A DNA stretch of 64,000 nt from Flagellimonas yonaguniensis (lineage in GTDB: Bacteria; Bacteroidota; Bacteroidia; Flavobacteriales; Flavobacteriaceae): the NCBI RefSeq assembly GCF_029193885.1, contig NZ_JARFVB010000008.1, positions 62,001 to 126,000 on the forward strand. Direction: 5' to 3'. The position numbers and the translations under genes were made by a program. The notes beneath the pieces were generated by a model, which did not search any database, had not been told where the DNA came from, and saw only the letters and a list, made by a program, of their open reading frames with translations. Each line of letters begins with the position of its first letter. Position 1 is the first letter of the stretch. Positions 1 to 10,145 of this stretch are shown here, in pieces.

Positions 1-1
1 T

Positions 2-1993
2 TTAGTACTGGTTTTGGTCTCAGGTTTTTATAGCTGTAAAAATCAAGGGGAAACCAAAGCTGATGATAACGTAGCTAAAACGAATCGGGAGTTGGTGGTG
101 AGCTTGGAAGATACAGGCATAAAAATTCAGCCTACTATGTATGGAATTTTTTTTGAGGACATCAACTTTGCCGCAGATGGCGGTTTGTATGCCGAAATGA
201 TCAAGAACCGCTCTTTTGAGTTTACTTTGCCCAAAACGGGCTGGATTGAGCCCAATAGTGACAGACATTCCTATAATGATGATTCAGGAATCCTATCCGT
301 GGTCAAATATTCCGAAGAAGGGGCCAACCATAATTTTGCCCGCGTAGAGGTAAAAAACGATGAAGGGTATGTCTTGATCAACGAAGGTTTTCGAGGAATG
401 GGAGTCAAAGAAGGCGCCCAATATGATTTCTCGATAAAAGCCGCTAAACGCTCAGGCGATATTCAAAAAATCAAGCTTCAAGTGATTGATTCCCTTGATA
501 ATGTGTTGGGGGAGACCTCTATTGGTCCCGATGCTGATTTTTGGAAAACCTACGAGTCCACTTTTACCACCAGCAAATCAGAAATGAAAGCCAAAGTCAA
601 GATCACTTTCGAAGGAGAAGGAGAGATCGATCTGGATATGATCTCCCTTTTCCCGCAAGATACTTGGAAAGGCCGAAAAAAAGGACTTCGTAAAGATTTG
701 GTTCAACTGTTGGACGATTTGAAACCGGGATTCCTTCGTTTCCCAGGCGGATGCATTGTGGAAGGCAGAACCTTGGCAAGAAGATATCAATGGAAAAAAA
801 CTGTTGGTGACATTGAAAACAGGGAAATATTGGTAAACCGTTGGAACACGGAATTCTCCCACCGACCCACACCGGATTATTACCAAAGTTTTGGTCTTGG
901 GTTCTTTGAATACTTCCAGCTTTCTGAAGATATGGGAGCAGAGCCCCTTCCCATTTTGGGGTGTGGTATTGCTTGCCAGTTTAATACGGGGGAATTGGTG
1001 CCCATGGACGAGTTGGACCCTTATGTACAAGATGCATTGGATTTGATTCAATTTGCCAACGGAGACACGAACACTGCTTGGGGTCAGGTACGCGCTGATA
1101 TGGGCCACCCGGAACCCTTCAATATGAAATACATTGGAATTGGAAACGAGCAGTGGGGCCCTGCTTACATCGAAAGGTATAAGGTGTTTGAGGAAGCTAT
1201 CAAATCCAAATATCCAGAAATCATCATTGTTTCAGGTAGTGGCCCTTTCCCAGAAGGCGATTATTTTGAATACGGCTGGGAACAGTTGAAGCAAATGAAT
1301 GCCGAAATCGTAGACGAACATTACTACAAACCACCAAAATGGTTTCGTGAGAATGCAGACCGTTATGACAGCTACGATAGAAACGGACCTAAAGTGTTTG
1401 CTGGCGAGTATGCGGCCCAGACCGTGGCCATAGCGAGCCCAGAGAATAAAAACAACTGGAATGCGGCACTTTCCGAGGCGGCATTCATGACCGGTTTAGA
1501 GAGAAATGCCGAAGTAGTTCATTTAACATCCTATGCGCCTTTGATGGCCCATACTGATGGTTGGCAATGGACCCCGGACATGATTTGGTTCAATAATCTG
1601 GAATCATTCGGGACACCCAACTATCAGGTGCAAAAAATGTATTCCACCAATCCGGGAACCGACCTTTTGAAGATTACGGAGAATGGAGAAATAATCATTG
1701 GAGCAGGTGGACTTTATGCCACAGCAGTAAAGGATGCGGATACCAATAAATTGATCATTAAGGTGGTCAATACATCAGAAGCGGGACAAAACCTTTCCAT
1801 TGCAATGGAAGGTGGTACTACTCAAGAAGTTGTTGAAGTGTTGACCATGGCAATGGACGATTTGGAAGCGGAAAATTCATTTGAAAACCCCTTGAAAATC
1901 AGTCCAAAAGAAAGTACGGCATCTGTAGAGGGCAATACTTTGGAAATTGCCATTCCAGCTCAAGCATTTTGTGTTTACAAAGTAAAGCTATAG
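2..1993 (+). CDS. alpha-L-arabinofuranosidase, GH51, 5' end cut by window edge
   Basis: Releases terminal arabinofuranosyl residues from arabinan, arabinoxylan or their oligosaccharides and so feeds the araBDA genes that follow. The reading frame is open from base 2, and the hydrophobic run LVLVLVSGFYSC before the first polar stretch is a truncated lipoprotein signal with a lipobox Cys, so the true start lies left of the window. The only start codon inside the window is a TTG at 14, which would destroy the signal peptide. Counting from that codon, GIGNEQWG carries the expected acid/base Glu (about residue 379) and VFAGEYA the nucleophile Glu (about 465). The order, N-terminal carbohydrate-binding-like beta domain, TIM barrel, C-terminal beta domain, fits GH51. 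Probably surface or periplasmic, lipid anchored. First visible gene of the arabinose operon, 57 bp before araB. Confidence 0.93.
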   Translation, partial: LVLVLVSGFYSCKNQGETKADDNVAKTNRELVVSLEDTGIKIQPTMYGIFFEDINFAADGGLYAEMIKNRSFEFTLPKTGWIEPNSDRHSYNDDSGILSVVKYSEEGANHNFARVEVKNDEGYVLINEGFRGMGVKEGAQYDFSIKAAKRSGDIQKIKLQVIDSLDNVLGETSIGPDADFWKTYESTFTTSKSEMKAKVKITFEGEGEIDLDMISLFPQDTWKGRKKGLRKDLVQLLDDLKPGFLRFPGGCIVEGRTLARRYQWKKTVGDIENREILVNRWNTEFSHRPTPDYYQSFGLGFFEYFQLSEDMGAEPLPILGCGIACQFNTGELVPMDELDPYVQDALDLIQFANGDTNTAWGQVRADMGHPEPFNMKYIGIGNEQWGPAYIERYKVFEEAIKSKYPEIIIVSGSGPFPEGDYFEYGWEQLKQMNAEIVDEHYYKPPKWFRENADRYDSYDRNGPKVFAGEYAAQTVAIASPENKNNWNAALSEAAFMTGLERNAEVVHLTSYAPLMAHTDGWQWTPDMIWFNNLESFGTPNYQVQKMYSTNPGTDLLKITENGEIIIGAGGLYATAVKDADTNKLIIKVVNTSEAGQNLSIAMEGGTTQEVVEVLTMAMDDLEAENSFENPLKISPKESTASVEGNTLEIAIPAQAFCVYKVKL

Positions 1994-2050
1994 GAAACCA
2001 TATTGTTTCGCGCACGAAATAGAAAATGAATTGAAGATAGAAAAGGAGCA

Positions 2051-3727
2051 ATGAAAAAATATGTAATAGGACTCGATTATGGTTCCGACTCGGTAAGAGC
2101 GGTAATGATCGATTCTCAAAACGGGGCGGAATTAGCCTCCGAAGTATTCTGGTACCCCAGATGGAAAGCACAAAAATTTTGTGATCCAGCAATCAACCAG
2201 TTTCGTCAACATCCCTTGGATCATATAGAAGGATTGGAGCATACCATATCTTCTGTGATGAAACAAAGTGGAGTGTCTCCAGAAACAGTGAAGGGTATTT
2301 GTATAGACACTACGGGATCTTCCCCCATGCCAGTGACACAAGATGGAACAGCATTGGCCTGCGTAGAAAGTTTTGAAGAAAATCCGAATGCCATGATGGT
2401 GCTTTGGAAAGACCATACCGCTGTAAAAGAGGCGAACGAGATCAATGAGTTGTCGAGAAGCTGGGGCGGAGAGGATTATACCAAATATGAAGGAGGGATC
2501 TATTCTTCCGAATGGTTCTGGGCCAAAATTCTACATGTGGCCAGAGAAGACAAGAATGTAATCGATGCCACCCATACCTGGATGGAACATTGCGATTTCA
2601 TTACGTATCTGTTGGCGGACGAGAAAGATTTAAAAGCATTTAAAAGAAGTCGATGTGCCGCAGGTCATAAAGCCATGTGGCATGATAGCTGGGGCGGACT
2701 ACCTGACAAGGAATTTTTATCCAAATTAGACCCTTACTTGGCATCACTTCGAGATGATTTGTATGAAGAGACATATACTTCCAACGAGATTGCCGGTCAT
2801 TTAAATAAAGAGTGGGCGGGCAAATTAGGCCTTACCACGGATACGGTAATTGCTGTGGGCACTTTTGATGCCCATGCAGGTGCTGTTGGTGCCAAAGTGG
2901 ATCACCATGCATTGGTTCGGGTAATGGGAACCTCCACTTGTGACATTATGGTATCTTCCAACGAAGCGGTAGGTAATAAAACGGTTAAAGGGATATGTGG
3001 GCAAGTTGATGGTTCCGTAATCCCCAGTATGGTCGGTTTGGAAGCAGGCCAATCCGCTTTTGGAGATGTATTGGCATGGTTCAAAAGTGTATTGCAATGG
3101 CCATTGGACAACCTGGTTTTAAACTCCAAAGTTTTATCTGAGGAACAAAAGGCCGAGCTTAAAGCTGAGGTGGAATCAAAGTTTATTCGCTCCCTGGCCG
3201 AACAGGCCGAAGCGATTCCCTTGTCCGAATCAATACCAGTCGCATTGGATTGGGTAAATGGAAGAAGAACCCCGGATGCCAATCAAGAATTGAAAAGTGC
3301 CATTTCCGGTATCTCACTGGGTACCAAGGCCCCCCATATTTTTAAATCCTTGGTAAATGCCATTTGTTTTGGCGCCAAAATGATCGTGGACCGTTTTGAA
3401 GAAGAAGGCGTAAAAATCGAGACCGTAATCGGTATTGGTGGCGTGGCCCGTAAATCGCCTTTCATCATGCAGACATTGGCCAATGTACTGAACATGCCTA
3501 TCAAAGTGGCAGAATCAGACCAGGCCCCTGCTCTGGGAGCTGCAATATATGCGGCCGTTGCTTCGGGAATCTACGAAAATGTAATCGAGGCCAGTAAAGT
3601 AATGGGAAGTGATTTTGAAGCTGAATATTTCCCGCAATCCTCCCAAGTGGAAGTGTATGCCCAACTTTTGGAAGAGTATAAACAGCTTGGAAGCTTTGTC
3701 GAACAACAGACGAACAAAAACATATAA
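2051..3727 (+). CDS. araB: ribulokinase
   Basis: Phosphorylates L-ribulose to L-ribulose 5-phosphate with ATP in the cytosol, the second step of arabinose catabolism. At 558 residues it has the usual AraB length. FGGY-kinase motifs are clear: the N-terminal phosphate loop GLDYGSDSVRAVMID, the substrate region DTTGSSPMPV, GTFDAHAGAVGAKV in the middle, VMGTSTCDIM, and the C-terminal GIGGVARKSPFIMQ adenosine-binding segment. The ATG at 2051 follows an AAAAGGAGCA ribosome binding site, unusually strong for this phylum. It sits between the arabinofuranosidase and araD with only 3 bp to the next start, so co-transcription is near certain. The flanking araD and araA argue against xylulokinase. Confidence 0.97.
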   Translation: MKKYVIGLDYGSDSVRAVMIDSQNGAELASEVFWYPRWKAQKFCDPAINQFRQHPLDHIEGLEHTISSVMKQSGVSPETVKGICIDTTGSSPMPVTQDGTALACVESFEENPNAMMVLWKDHTAVKEANEINELSRSWGGEDYTKYEGGIYSSEWFWAKILHVAREDKNVIDATHTWMEHCDFITYLLADEKDLKAFKRSRCAAGHKAMWHDSWGGLPDKEFLSKLDPYLASLRDDLYEETYTSNEIAGHLNKEWAGKLGLTTDTVIAVGTFDAHAGAVGAKVDHHALVRVMGTSTCDIMVSSNEAVGNKTVKGICGQVDGSVIPSMVGLEAGQSAFGDVLAWFKSVLQWPLDNLVLNSKVLSEEQKAELKAEVESKFIRSLAEQAEAIPLSESIPVALDWVNGRRTPDANQELKSAISGISLGTKAPHIFKSLVNAICFGAKMIVDRFEEEGVKIETVIGIGGVARKSPFIMQTLANVLNMPIKVAESDQAPALGAAIYAAVASGIYENVIEASKVMGSDFEAEYFPQSSQVEVYAQLLEEYKQLGSFVEQQTNKNI

Positions 3728-3730
3728 AAG

Positions 3731-4432
3731 ATGAGCTCAAAATATAAATCGCTCAAAGAAGAATGCTACGAAGCAAACATGGAACTCAATACCTTGGGTC
3801 TGGTCATCTATACCTTCGGTAATGTGAGTGCTGTGGATAGGGACAATGCGGTTTTTGGTATTAAACCCAGTGGAGTACCCTATGAAACACTCAAACCTGA
3901 GGATATCGTCATCATGGATTACGATAACAAGGTGGTCGAAGGCAGCATGAGACCGTCATCCGACACCAAAACACACAGTTATCTGTACAAAAACTGGGAA
4001 AATATTGGAGGAGTGGCGCATACACACGCCATGTATTCCGTTTCGTGGGCACAGGCCCAAATGGACATCCCTATTTTTGGAACCACACATGCGGATCACC
4101 TAACGCAAGATATTCCTTGTGCACCACCTATGGCAGACGAACTTATCGAAGGAAATTATGAGCACAATACAGGGATTCAAATTTTGGATTGCTTCAAGGA
4201 ACGAAATTTGGACTACAACGAAGTCGAAATGGTACTGATTGGTAACCATGGCCCGTTTGCTTGGGGTAAAAGTGCAGCTAAAGCAGTTTACAACACCAAA
4301 GTATTGGAAACAGTGGCCCAAATGGCCTACTTGACTTTGCAAATCAATCCACAGGCACCTAGATTGAAAGATTCATTAATAAAAAAACATTACGAGCGTA
4401 AGCATGGTAAAAATGCCTATTACGGTCAATAA
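3731..4432 (+). CDS. araD: L-ribulose-5-phosphate 4-epimerase
   Basis: Converts L-ribulose 5-phosphate to D-xylulose 5-phosphate, linking arabinose to the pentose phosphate pathway. The 233-residue protein is a class II aldolase-fold enzyme. The zinc-site histidines lie in GGVAHTHAMYSVSW (H97, H99) with a further His near the C-terminal IGNHGPFAWG, and the phosphate-binding residues are in FGNVSAVD and KPSGVPYETL. The start is 3 bp after the araB stop and the stop is 14 bp before araA. Its place in an ara operon favours AraD over the closely related L-fuculose-phosphate aldolase and SgbE/UlaF. Confidence 0.96.
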   Translation: MSSKYKSLKEECYEANMELNTLGLVIYTFGNVSAVDRDNAVFGIKPSGVPYETLKPEDIVIMDYDNKVVEGSMRPSSDTKTHSYLYKNWENIGGVAHTHAMYSVSWAQAQMDIPIFGTTHADHLTQDIPCAPPMADELIEGNYEHNTGIQILDCFKERNLDYNEVEMVLIGNHGPFAWGKSAAKAVYNTKVLETVAQMAYLTLQINPQAPRLKDSLIKKHYERKHGKNAYYGQ

Positions 4433-4446
4433 ATAAACTACAGTAA

Positions 4447-5952
4447 ATGAGAATATCCGAAAAAGAAATCTGGTTTGTAACAGGTAGTCAACATTTGTAC
4501 GGACCAGAGACTTTGAAACAAGTGGCCAGCAATTCAAAAGATATCGTTGATGGATTGAATGCAGCTGGGAAATTACCGGTTACCTTGGTTTTTAAACCCA
4601 TTGTAACCACACCACAAGAAATAACAGCGGTTTGTCGCGAAGCCAGCAACGAACCATCTTGTATCGGGATAGTCACATGGATGCACACGTTCTCTCCAGC
4701 AAAAATGTGGATTGCAGGCCTCAAGATTTTAAGCAAACCATTGTGCCATCTGCACACACAGTTCAACGCAGAGATTCCTTGGGATAGCATTGATATGGAT
4801 TTTATGAACCTGAACCAATCGGCACACGGAGACCGTGAGTTTGGTTTTATGATGTCCAGAATGCGTAAAAACCGCAAAGTAGTCGTAGGTCATTGGAAAG
4901 AAGAAAGAGTTCAGAATAAATTGTCCGTTTGGGCAAGAACAGCTTTGGGCGCTGATGAATTAAGACACATGAAAGTTGCCCGTATCGGGGACAACATGCG
5001 CGAGGTTGCCGTTACCGAAGGGGATAAAGTTGCGGCGCAAATGCGTTTTGGGGTAGCCGTAAACGGTTACGATTCATCGGACATAACCAACATTATTGAT
5101 GGATTGGAACAAAAAGCCGTTGATCAACTGATTGAGGAATACGAAGCGAGTTACAATTTATCAGAATCCCTTCGGAAAAATGGTGCACAGCGCCAATCCT
5201 TGATAGATTCCGCTAGAATAGAATTGGGACTCAGAACGTTTTTGGATGAAGGTGGATTCAAAGCATTCACGGATACTTTTGAAAACTTGGGGGCATTGAA
5301 ACAATTGCCCGGTCTGGCAGTGCAACGCCTGATGGCCGATGGCTATGGTTTTGGAGGCGAAGGTGATTGGAAAACCGCTGCGCTGACCAGAACCATGAAA
5401 GTGATGGCCAAAGGTTTGGAAGGAGGAACGTCTTTTATGGAAGATTATACCTATCACTTCACACCTCAAAAAGATTATGTTTTGGGATCCCACATGTTGG
5501 AGATTTGTCCTTCCATAGCAAATGCTAAACCATCATGCGAAGTACATCCATTGGGTATTGGCGGCAAAGAAGACCCTGTTCGGTTGGTTTTTGATTCCCC
5601 TGCAGGTAATGCATTGAATGCTTCCCTGATCGATATGGGCAACAGGTTCCGTTTGATCGTGAACGAAGTTGAAGCAGTGGAACCCATGGCCGACTTACCG
5701 AAATTGCCCGTGGCACGTGTGCTTTGGGATGCAAAACCAAACTTGGATGTCGCTGCCACTGCGTGGATTCATGCTGGTGGAGCCCACCATACTGTTTATA
5801 CACAGGCATTGACCACCGAATACATGGAAGACTTCGCCGATATTTTCGGAATAGAACTTTTAGTAATAGATTCGGACACGAAACTGAGAGCATTTAAAGA
5901 TCAGCTCCATGCAAACGAAGCATACTACCATCTGTTTCAACATGGGATGTAA
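4447..5952 (+). CDS. araA: L-arabinose isomerase
   Basis: Interconverts L-arabinose and L-ribulose, the first intracellular step, using a divalent metal (normally Mn2+). It is 501 residues, the same size as the E. coli enzyme, and the metal ligands fall at nearly the same positions: E305 in FGGEGDW, E332 in SFMEDY, H349 in LGSHML, and a C-terminal His in AGGAHHTVY. The N-terminal [10 protein letters not shown] is diagnostic. The start ATG follows the araD stop by 14 bp, and the stop lies 16 bp before galM. With araB and araD this completes the phosphorylating arabinose route; no gene for it is missing or broken. Confidence 0.97.
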   Translation: MRISEKEIWFVTGSQHLYGPETLKQVASNSKDIVDGLNAAGKLPVTLVFKPIVTTPQEITAVCREASNEPSCIGIVTWMHTFSPAKMWIAGLKILSKPLCHLHTQFNAEIPWDSIDMDFMNLNQSAHGDREFGFMMSRMRKNRKVVVGHWKEERVQNKLSVWARTALGADELRHMKVARIGDNMREVAVTEGDKVAAQMRFGVAVNGYDSSDITNIIDGLEQKAVDQLIEEYEASYNLSESLRKNGAQRQSLIDSARIELGLRTFLDEGGFKAFTDTFENLGALKQLPGLAVQRLMADGYGFGGEGDWKTAALTRTMKVMAKGLEGGTSFMEDYTYHFTPQKDYVLGSHMLEICPSIANAKPSCEVHPLGIGGKEDPVRLVFDSPAGNALNASLIDMGNRFRLIVNEVEAVEPMADLPKLPVARVLWDAKPNLDVAATAWIHAGGAHHTVYTQALTTEYMEDFADIFGIELLVIDSDTKLRAFKDQLHANEAYYHLFQHGM

Positions 5953-5968
5953 TTAACTAACAAAAACT

Positions 5969-7156
5969 ATGATGATGAGGATAGCCAAACCTTTATTGTA
6001 CACTGTTTTACTTTTGGTCTTTATTGTTACAGGCTGTAAGCAAAACAAAAAAGAAAGTCAGTCAGAAATGAAAACCGTAAAAACTGAAAGTGAACAAAAC
6101 CCAATCAGCGAAACTGTATTTGGGGAAATGCCCGATGGAACAAAAGTGAAGAAATTCACTTTGAAAAATGAAGCGGGAATGGAAGTGGATGTCATTACCT
6201 ATGGGGGCATCATAACCCGTTGGACAGCTCCAAATAAGCAAGGAAACTATGAGGATATTGTACTTGGGTTTGATGATCTGGACCAATACTTGGATGGAAA
6301 CCCATACTTTGGAGCGCTCATTGGCAGATATGGAAACCGTATTGCCAAAGGACAATTTTCCTTGGACGGGGAAACTTATACTTTGGCGACCAATGATGGG
6401 GACAACCACCTACATGGCGGAGAAAAAGGTTTTGATAAGGTAGTATGGAACGGTGTGGCCAAAAACACTGCGGAAGGCACTGTTTTGGAGTTGATATATA
6501 CCAGTGAAGATGGAGAAGAAGGTTACCCTGGGAAATTGGATGTAAAAGTTACCTACACCCTTACTGATGACAATGCCCTAGATGTTCAATATGAGGCAGT
6601 TACCGATAAACCTACCGTGGTAAACTTAACGCAGCACAGTTATTTTAATCTGTCAGGGCAACTTTCCAGACCTGTTTTGGACCATGAAATTTATTTGAAT
6701 GCCGATACATACCTGCCAGTTGATGGAGGTTTGATTCCAACGGGCGAGTTCAGGGAAGTGACAGGAACTCCTTTTGATTTTAAGGAGCCTAAATTAATTG
6801 GTAAGGAGATAGAGGTCGATAACCAGCAATTGGGCCTTGGCGGAGGATATGATCACTGCTGGGTACTCAACGAAACCAAAGAGGAATTAGGTTTGGCAGC
6901 TAGTGCACATCATCCGGAAACAGGAAGGTTTTTGGAAGTGTATACCGATGAACCTGGGATTCAGTTTTACAGTGGAAACTTTTTAGATGGTACACTGCCA
7001 TCAAAAACGGGAGGTACTTATGCAAAGCGTTCAGGTTTCTGCTTGGAAACACAACACTATCCAGATAGTCCAAACCAAGCTGATTTTCCTTCAGTAAGAT
7101 TAAACCCAGGAGAAGCGTATTCCTCAAGGACCATGTTCAAACTATCAATCAAATAA
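5969..7156 (+). CDS. galM: aldose 1-epimerase, exported lipoprotein form
   Basis: Interconverts alpha and beta anomers of aldoses, here presumably arabinose or arabino-oligosaccharide ends. The enzyme core (residues 50-395) has the mutarotase signature histidines NHLHGG (H147, H149) and NLTQHSYFN (H223) and the catalytic Glu in FCLETQHYPDSP (about E360). The first 23 residues form a lipoprotein signal, hydrophobic YTVLLLVFIV followed by TGC, so the protein is predicted to be lipid anchored in the periplasm or outer membrane instead of cytosolic. Three ATG codons stand in a row at the start; any could serve. It lies between araA and the symporter, which suggests it supplies the anomer that the importer takes. 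Confidence 0.93.
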   Translation: MMMRIAKPLLYTVLLLVFIVTGCKQNKKESQSEMKTVKTESEQNPISETVFGEMPDGTKVKKFTLKNEAGMEVDVITYGGIITRWTAPNKQGNYEDIVLGFDDLDQYLDGNPYFGALIGRYGNRIAKGQFSLDGETYTLATNDGDNHLHGGEKGFDKVVWNGVAKNTAEGTVLELIYTSEDGEEGYPGKLDVKVTYTLTDDNALDVQYEAVTDKPTVVNLTQHSYFNLSGQLSRPVLDHEIYLNADTYLPVDGGLIPTGEFREVTGTPFDFKEPKLIGKEIEVDNQQLGLGGGYDHCWVLNETKEELGLAASAHHPETGRFLEVYTDEPGIQFYSGNFLDGTLPSKTGGTYAKRSGFCLETQHYPDSPNQADFPSVRLNPGEAYSSRTMFKLSIK

Positions 7157-7165
7157 ACAGCCGAT

Positions 7166-8785
7166 ATGAAGACATTGGATACTTTTGATTGGATTACAAT
7201 ATCCATATACTTTCTGGTTCTTTTGGGAATTGCCCTGTGGGTAATCCGAAAAAAGAAGAACAACACCGAGGACTATTTCTTGGCAGGTAGAAATGTAGGT
7301 TGGTTTGTGGTCGGGGCCTCAATTTTTGCGTCGAACATTGGTTCGGAACACGTTGTGGGACTAGCAGGAGCGGGTGCAGGCGACCGTTTGCCCATGCTAA
7401 TTTACGAAATACAGGCTTGGATAGTTCTTATTCTTGGTTGGGTGTTCCTGCCTTTTTATGCCAGAGCTGGGGTTTTTACGATGCCCGAGTTTTTGGAAAA
7501 ACGATTTGATGCAAGAGCACGATGGATACTTTCTGTATTCTCCATTGTTGCCTACGTACTTACAAAAATATCTGTGACCATTTATGCAGGAGGAGTGGTG
7601 GTCTCCGCACTTCTTGGCATTGATTTTTGGACAGGTGCCATAGCAACCGTTGTACTTACCGGAGTATATACAGTGCTGGGAGGTATGCGAGCAGTGGTTT
7701 ATACCGAAACGTTGCAGGCAATCATTCTGGTAATTGGTGCTGCAGCTCTAACCTTTATCGGTTTAGACCACGTAGGTGGTTGGGAAAGTATGAAACAGAC
7801 CGTGACCCCTGAATATCTCAATATGTGGAGGTCGGCTTCCGACCCTAATTTCCCTTGGCCTTCGCTATTGATTGCCAGTACCATAACCGGTATTTGGTAT
7901 TGGTGTACAGATCAGTATATCGTGCAACGTGCCTTGACCGCCAAAAACATAAAAGAGGGTAGGAGAGGGACTATTTTTGGGGCTTTGTTGAAATTGTTCC
8001 CCGTATTCTTGTTCCTAATTCCAGGGGTAATTGCACTTACCTTAAAAATGAGGGGAGAGTTACATTGGGACAGCCCAGATGAGGCATTTCCTGTTTTGAT
8101 GAGCAATCTATTGCCATCGGGACTTAGAGGATTGGTAGCCGCAGGTCTATTGGCCGCTTTGATGAGTTCCTTGGCTTCCGTATTCAATTCTTGTTCCACG
8201 CTGTTTACGGTGGATATCTACAAAAAACTAAGACCCAATGCTCCAGAGAAAAAGTTGGTAAGAACCGGTCAGATTGCCACAGTGATCGTGGTGATTATCG
8301 GTATCATCTGGATTCCGATCATGGCCAATATTTCAGGAGTTCTTTACGAATACCTACAAAGTGTTCAGTCCTATATAGCCCCTCCGATCACGGCTGTGTT
8401 CCTACTGGGTATATTCCATAAGCGAATCAATTCGCAAGGAGCATTTGTAACCATGATTGTCGGTTTCATAGTCGGTGCCTTGAGAATTGTGCTGGAATTG
8501 GTGAAAGATTCATTGAATCCGGACAGTATCTGGTTCCTTTTGGGGGATATGAACTTCCTGTCCTTTGCATCTTGGTTCTTCTTGTTTTGCATTATTCTGA
8601 TTTTGGTCGTGAGTTATGCCACTGCGCCTCCGTCAGATGAAAAGATCAAGAACCTTACCTACGCAACGATTTCAGATGATGAGAGAAAAGTGAACAAAAA
8701 CAGCTACAATTGGAAAGATATTGCCATTTCCATCATTATCATAGCCATTGTGGCCTATGTGATGATATGGTTCAATGGGAAATAA
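7166..8785 (+). CDS. sodium:solute symporter (SSS/SGLT family), probable arabinose importer
   Basis: A 539-residue polytopic inner-membrane protein, predicted about 14 transmembrane helices, driving sugar uptake with the sodium gradient. SSS features include NTEDYFLAGRNVGWFVVGASI, FASNIGSEHVVGLAG near residues 35-65, and the central GIWYWCTDQYIVQR typical of SGLT-type sugar transporters of this phylum. It starts 9 bp after galM and ends the operon just before a terminator. The substrate is inferred from the operon and is not visible in the protein. Its closest relative in the window is the symporter of the xylose operon (19609-21261), which shares the same motifs throughout. Confidence 0.92.
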   Translation: MKTLDTFDWITISIYFLVLLGIALWVIRKKKNNTEDYFLAGRNVGWFVVGASIFASNIGSEHVVGLAGAGAGDRLPMLIYEIQAWIVLILGWVFLPFYARAGVFTMPEFLEKRFDARARWILSVFSIVAYVLTKISVTIYAGGVVVSALLGIDFWTGAIATVVLTGVYTVLGGMRAVVYTETLQAIILVIGAAALTFIGLDHVGGWESMKQTVTPEYLNMWRSASDPNFPWPSLLIASTITGIWYWCTDQYIVQRALTAKNIKEGRRGTIFGALLKLFPVFLFLIPGVIALTLKMRGELHWDSPDEAFPVLMSNLLPSGLRGLVAAGLLAALMSSLASVFNSCSTLFTVDIYKKLRPNAPEKKLVRTGQIATVIVVIIGIIWIPIMANISGVLYEYLQSVQSYIAPPITAVFLLGIFHKRINSQGAFVTMIVGFIVGALRIVLELVKDSLNPDSIWFLLGDMNFLSFASWFFLFCIILILVVSYATAPPSDEKIKNLTYATISDDERKVNKNSYNWKDIAISIIIIAIVAYVMIWFNGK

Positions 8786-8807
8786 AACTATTGATCAAGA
8801 TGTATTG

Positions 8808-8835
8808 AAAAAGGGCACTTTAAAGTGCCCTTTTT
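8808..8835. terminator. bidirectional rho-independent terminator
   Basis: A 28-base perfect palindrome: AAAAAGGGCACTTT (8808-8821) pairs with AAAGTGCCCTTTTT (8822-8835). A-rich and T-rich ends on both sides make it work in either direction. It separates the convergent arabinose and RND efflux operons and overlaps the stop codon of the TolC-type gene (8834-8836). Confidence 0.9.
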
Positions 8836-10144
8836 ATATTTTAAGACTCCCCGCCAACTGCTTTAGGACAATCTCGGAAACCTTGGCTTGGTATTTTGCG
8901 TTGCTATTACGGACCCTGGCATTGATGTAGTTCAACTGCGCGGTACGGAATTCGATTGTGGGGATGATTCCAATTCTATATTTTTCCACAGTAATATCCA
9001 GGTTTTCTTTGGCTATCAGCTCATTTTTCTCTTCCAATTCCATCAGGCTAATATTGGTCAAATAGGTTTGATAGGTGGTATTGACCAAGGAAGTCAATGT
9101 TTGTTCTTGCTCGGCAATGGCCAATGTTGCATTTTCCAAGGCAATCTTGCCGATTTTCTCGTTTCGGTTCTGGTTGAAACCATCAAATAGGTTGAGAGAT
9201 GCCCCAAAACCATAGTTGAATCCATTCGATTGGGAGCGGGTACTGAAACCCAGTTCAGAAGTGGACCGACCGACATTGTATCCCGTGGTCACATAAACCG
9301 AAGGATATCGTGATGCCTTTATCTGTTTAAGTTCCAGTTCACTGATACGTTTGTTTATTTTTTCAGCTTGTAATTCTGGGTTTTCCTCGACTACTTGATT
9401 TTCCAGTTTTTCCAAGCTCAAATTTTGGTCCACGAATATTTCAGGGATGACCTTAAAATCAATTTTCAGGTCTCGTGCCAATTGTTCGTTGAGCAAGATT
9501 TTCGTGTTCTTGTGCAGTTCTTGCTGTCGTTGCATTTCAGTTTTGTCAGTGTTCAGGTCAACCTGAGCGTTAAGTACTTCCAATTTGGAGGCTTTACCTA
9601 TGGTAAAACGGTTTTGGGCCAGTTCCACCCGTTGTTCGGAAATCAGTAATGTACTGTCCAGGGCGGAAAGTTGCTGTTGTTGTTGAACCAAATCGTAGTA
9701 AGTGGTCATTACTTCGCCTACTTTACCCAAGACGGTTTGCCTAAGTTCCGCTTCGCCCAATTTTTGGGTTTCCTTGAGTTGTTCGTGGTCGGCAAACATG
9801 CGCAATCCGTCAAAAATGGTCCATTCCAAAGCCACTCCGTAGTTGAGGCTACTGTTCTTGGCGTTGTCGCGCTCAACCTCCGAGCCATCTACCCGGGTTT
9901 GCGATAAATTTTGAATACTGTTATTGTCCAACACACTCGCGGTAACTTGGGGCAGCATTCCCGCTTGTCCAGGGCTAACACCCATTTCGTCCATTCGCAG
10001 TTCGTTCTTGGCCGTTTTTATCTGGTAATTATTTTCAAGGGCAATTTTTACGGCTTCCTCGACGGTCAACACCTCTTGGGCATTACATGCTGCTAAACCG
10101 CCTATAATCAATAATAGTAAGCTGATTCTGTTTTTTATGTCCAT
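8834..10144 (-). CDS. TolC-family outer membrane efflux protein
   Basis: Outer-membrane exit duct of the tripartite RND pump encoded by the same operon. Two outer-membrane-efflux repeats are recognisable: LTVEEAVKIALENNYQIKTA near the N-terminus and the second half beginning near NPELQAEKINKRISELELK, with long coiled-coil helices rich in Q, E and A. I place the start at the ATG at 10144, 1 bp after the RND stop; a TTG at 10159 in the same frame would add five residues lying inside the RND gene. The signal sequence ends LAAC, so the protein may be lipidated as OprM-type proteins are. Last gene of the operon; its stop codon lies in the shared terminator. Confidence 0.94.
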   Translation of the reverse strand: MDIKNRISLLLLIIGGLAACNAQEVLTVEEAVKIALENNYQIKTAKNELRMDEMGVSPGQAGMLPQVTASVLDNNSIQNLSQTRVDGSEVERDNAKNSSLNYGVALEWTIFDGLRMFADHEQLKETQKLGEAELRQTVLGKVGEVMTTYYDLVQQQQQLSALDSTLLISEQRVELAQNRFTIGKASKLEVLNAQVDLNTDKTEMQRQQELHKNTKILLNEQLARDLKIDFKVIPEIFVDQNLSLEKLENQVVEENPELQAEKINKRISELELKQIKASRYPSVYVTTGYNVGRSTSELGFSTRSQSNGFNYGFGASLNLFDGFNQNRNEKIGKIALENATLAIAEQEQTLTSLVNTTYQTYLTNISLMELEEKNELIAKENLDITVEKYRIGIIPTIEFRTAQLNYINARVRNSNAKYQAKVSEIVLKQLAGSLKI

Positions 10145-10145
10145 A

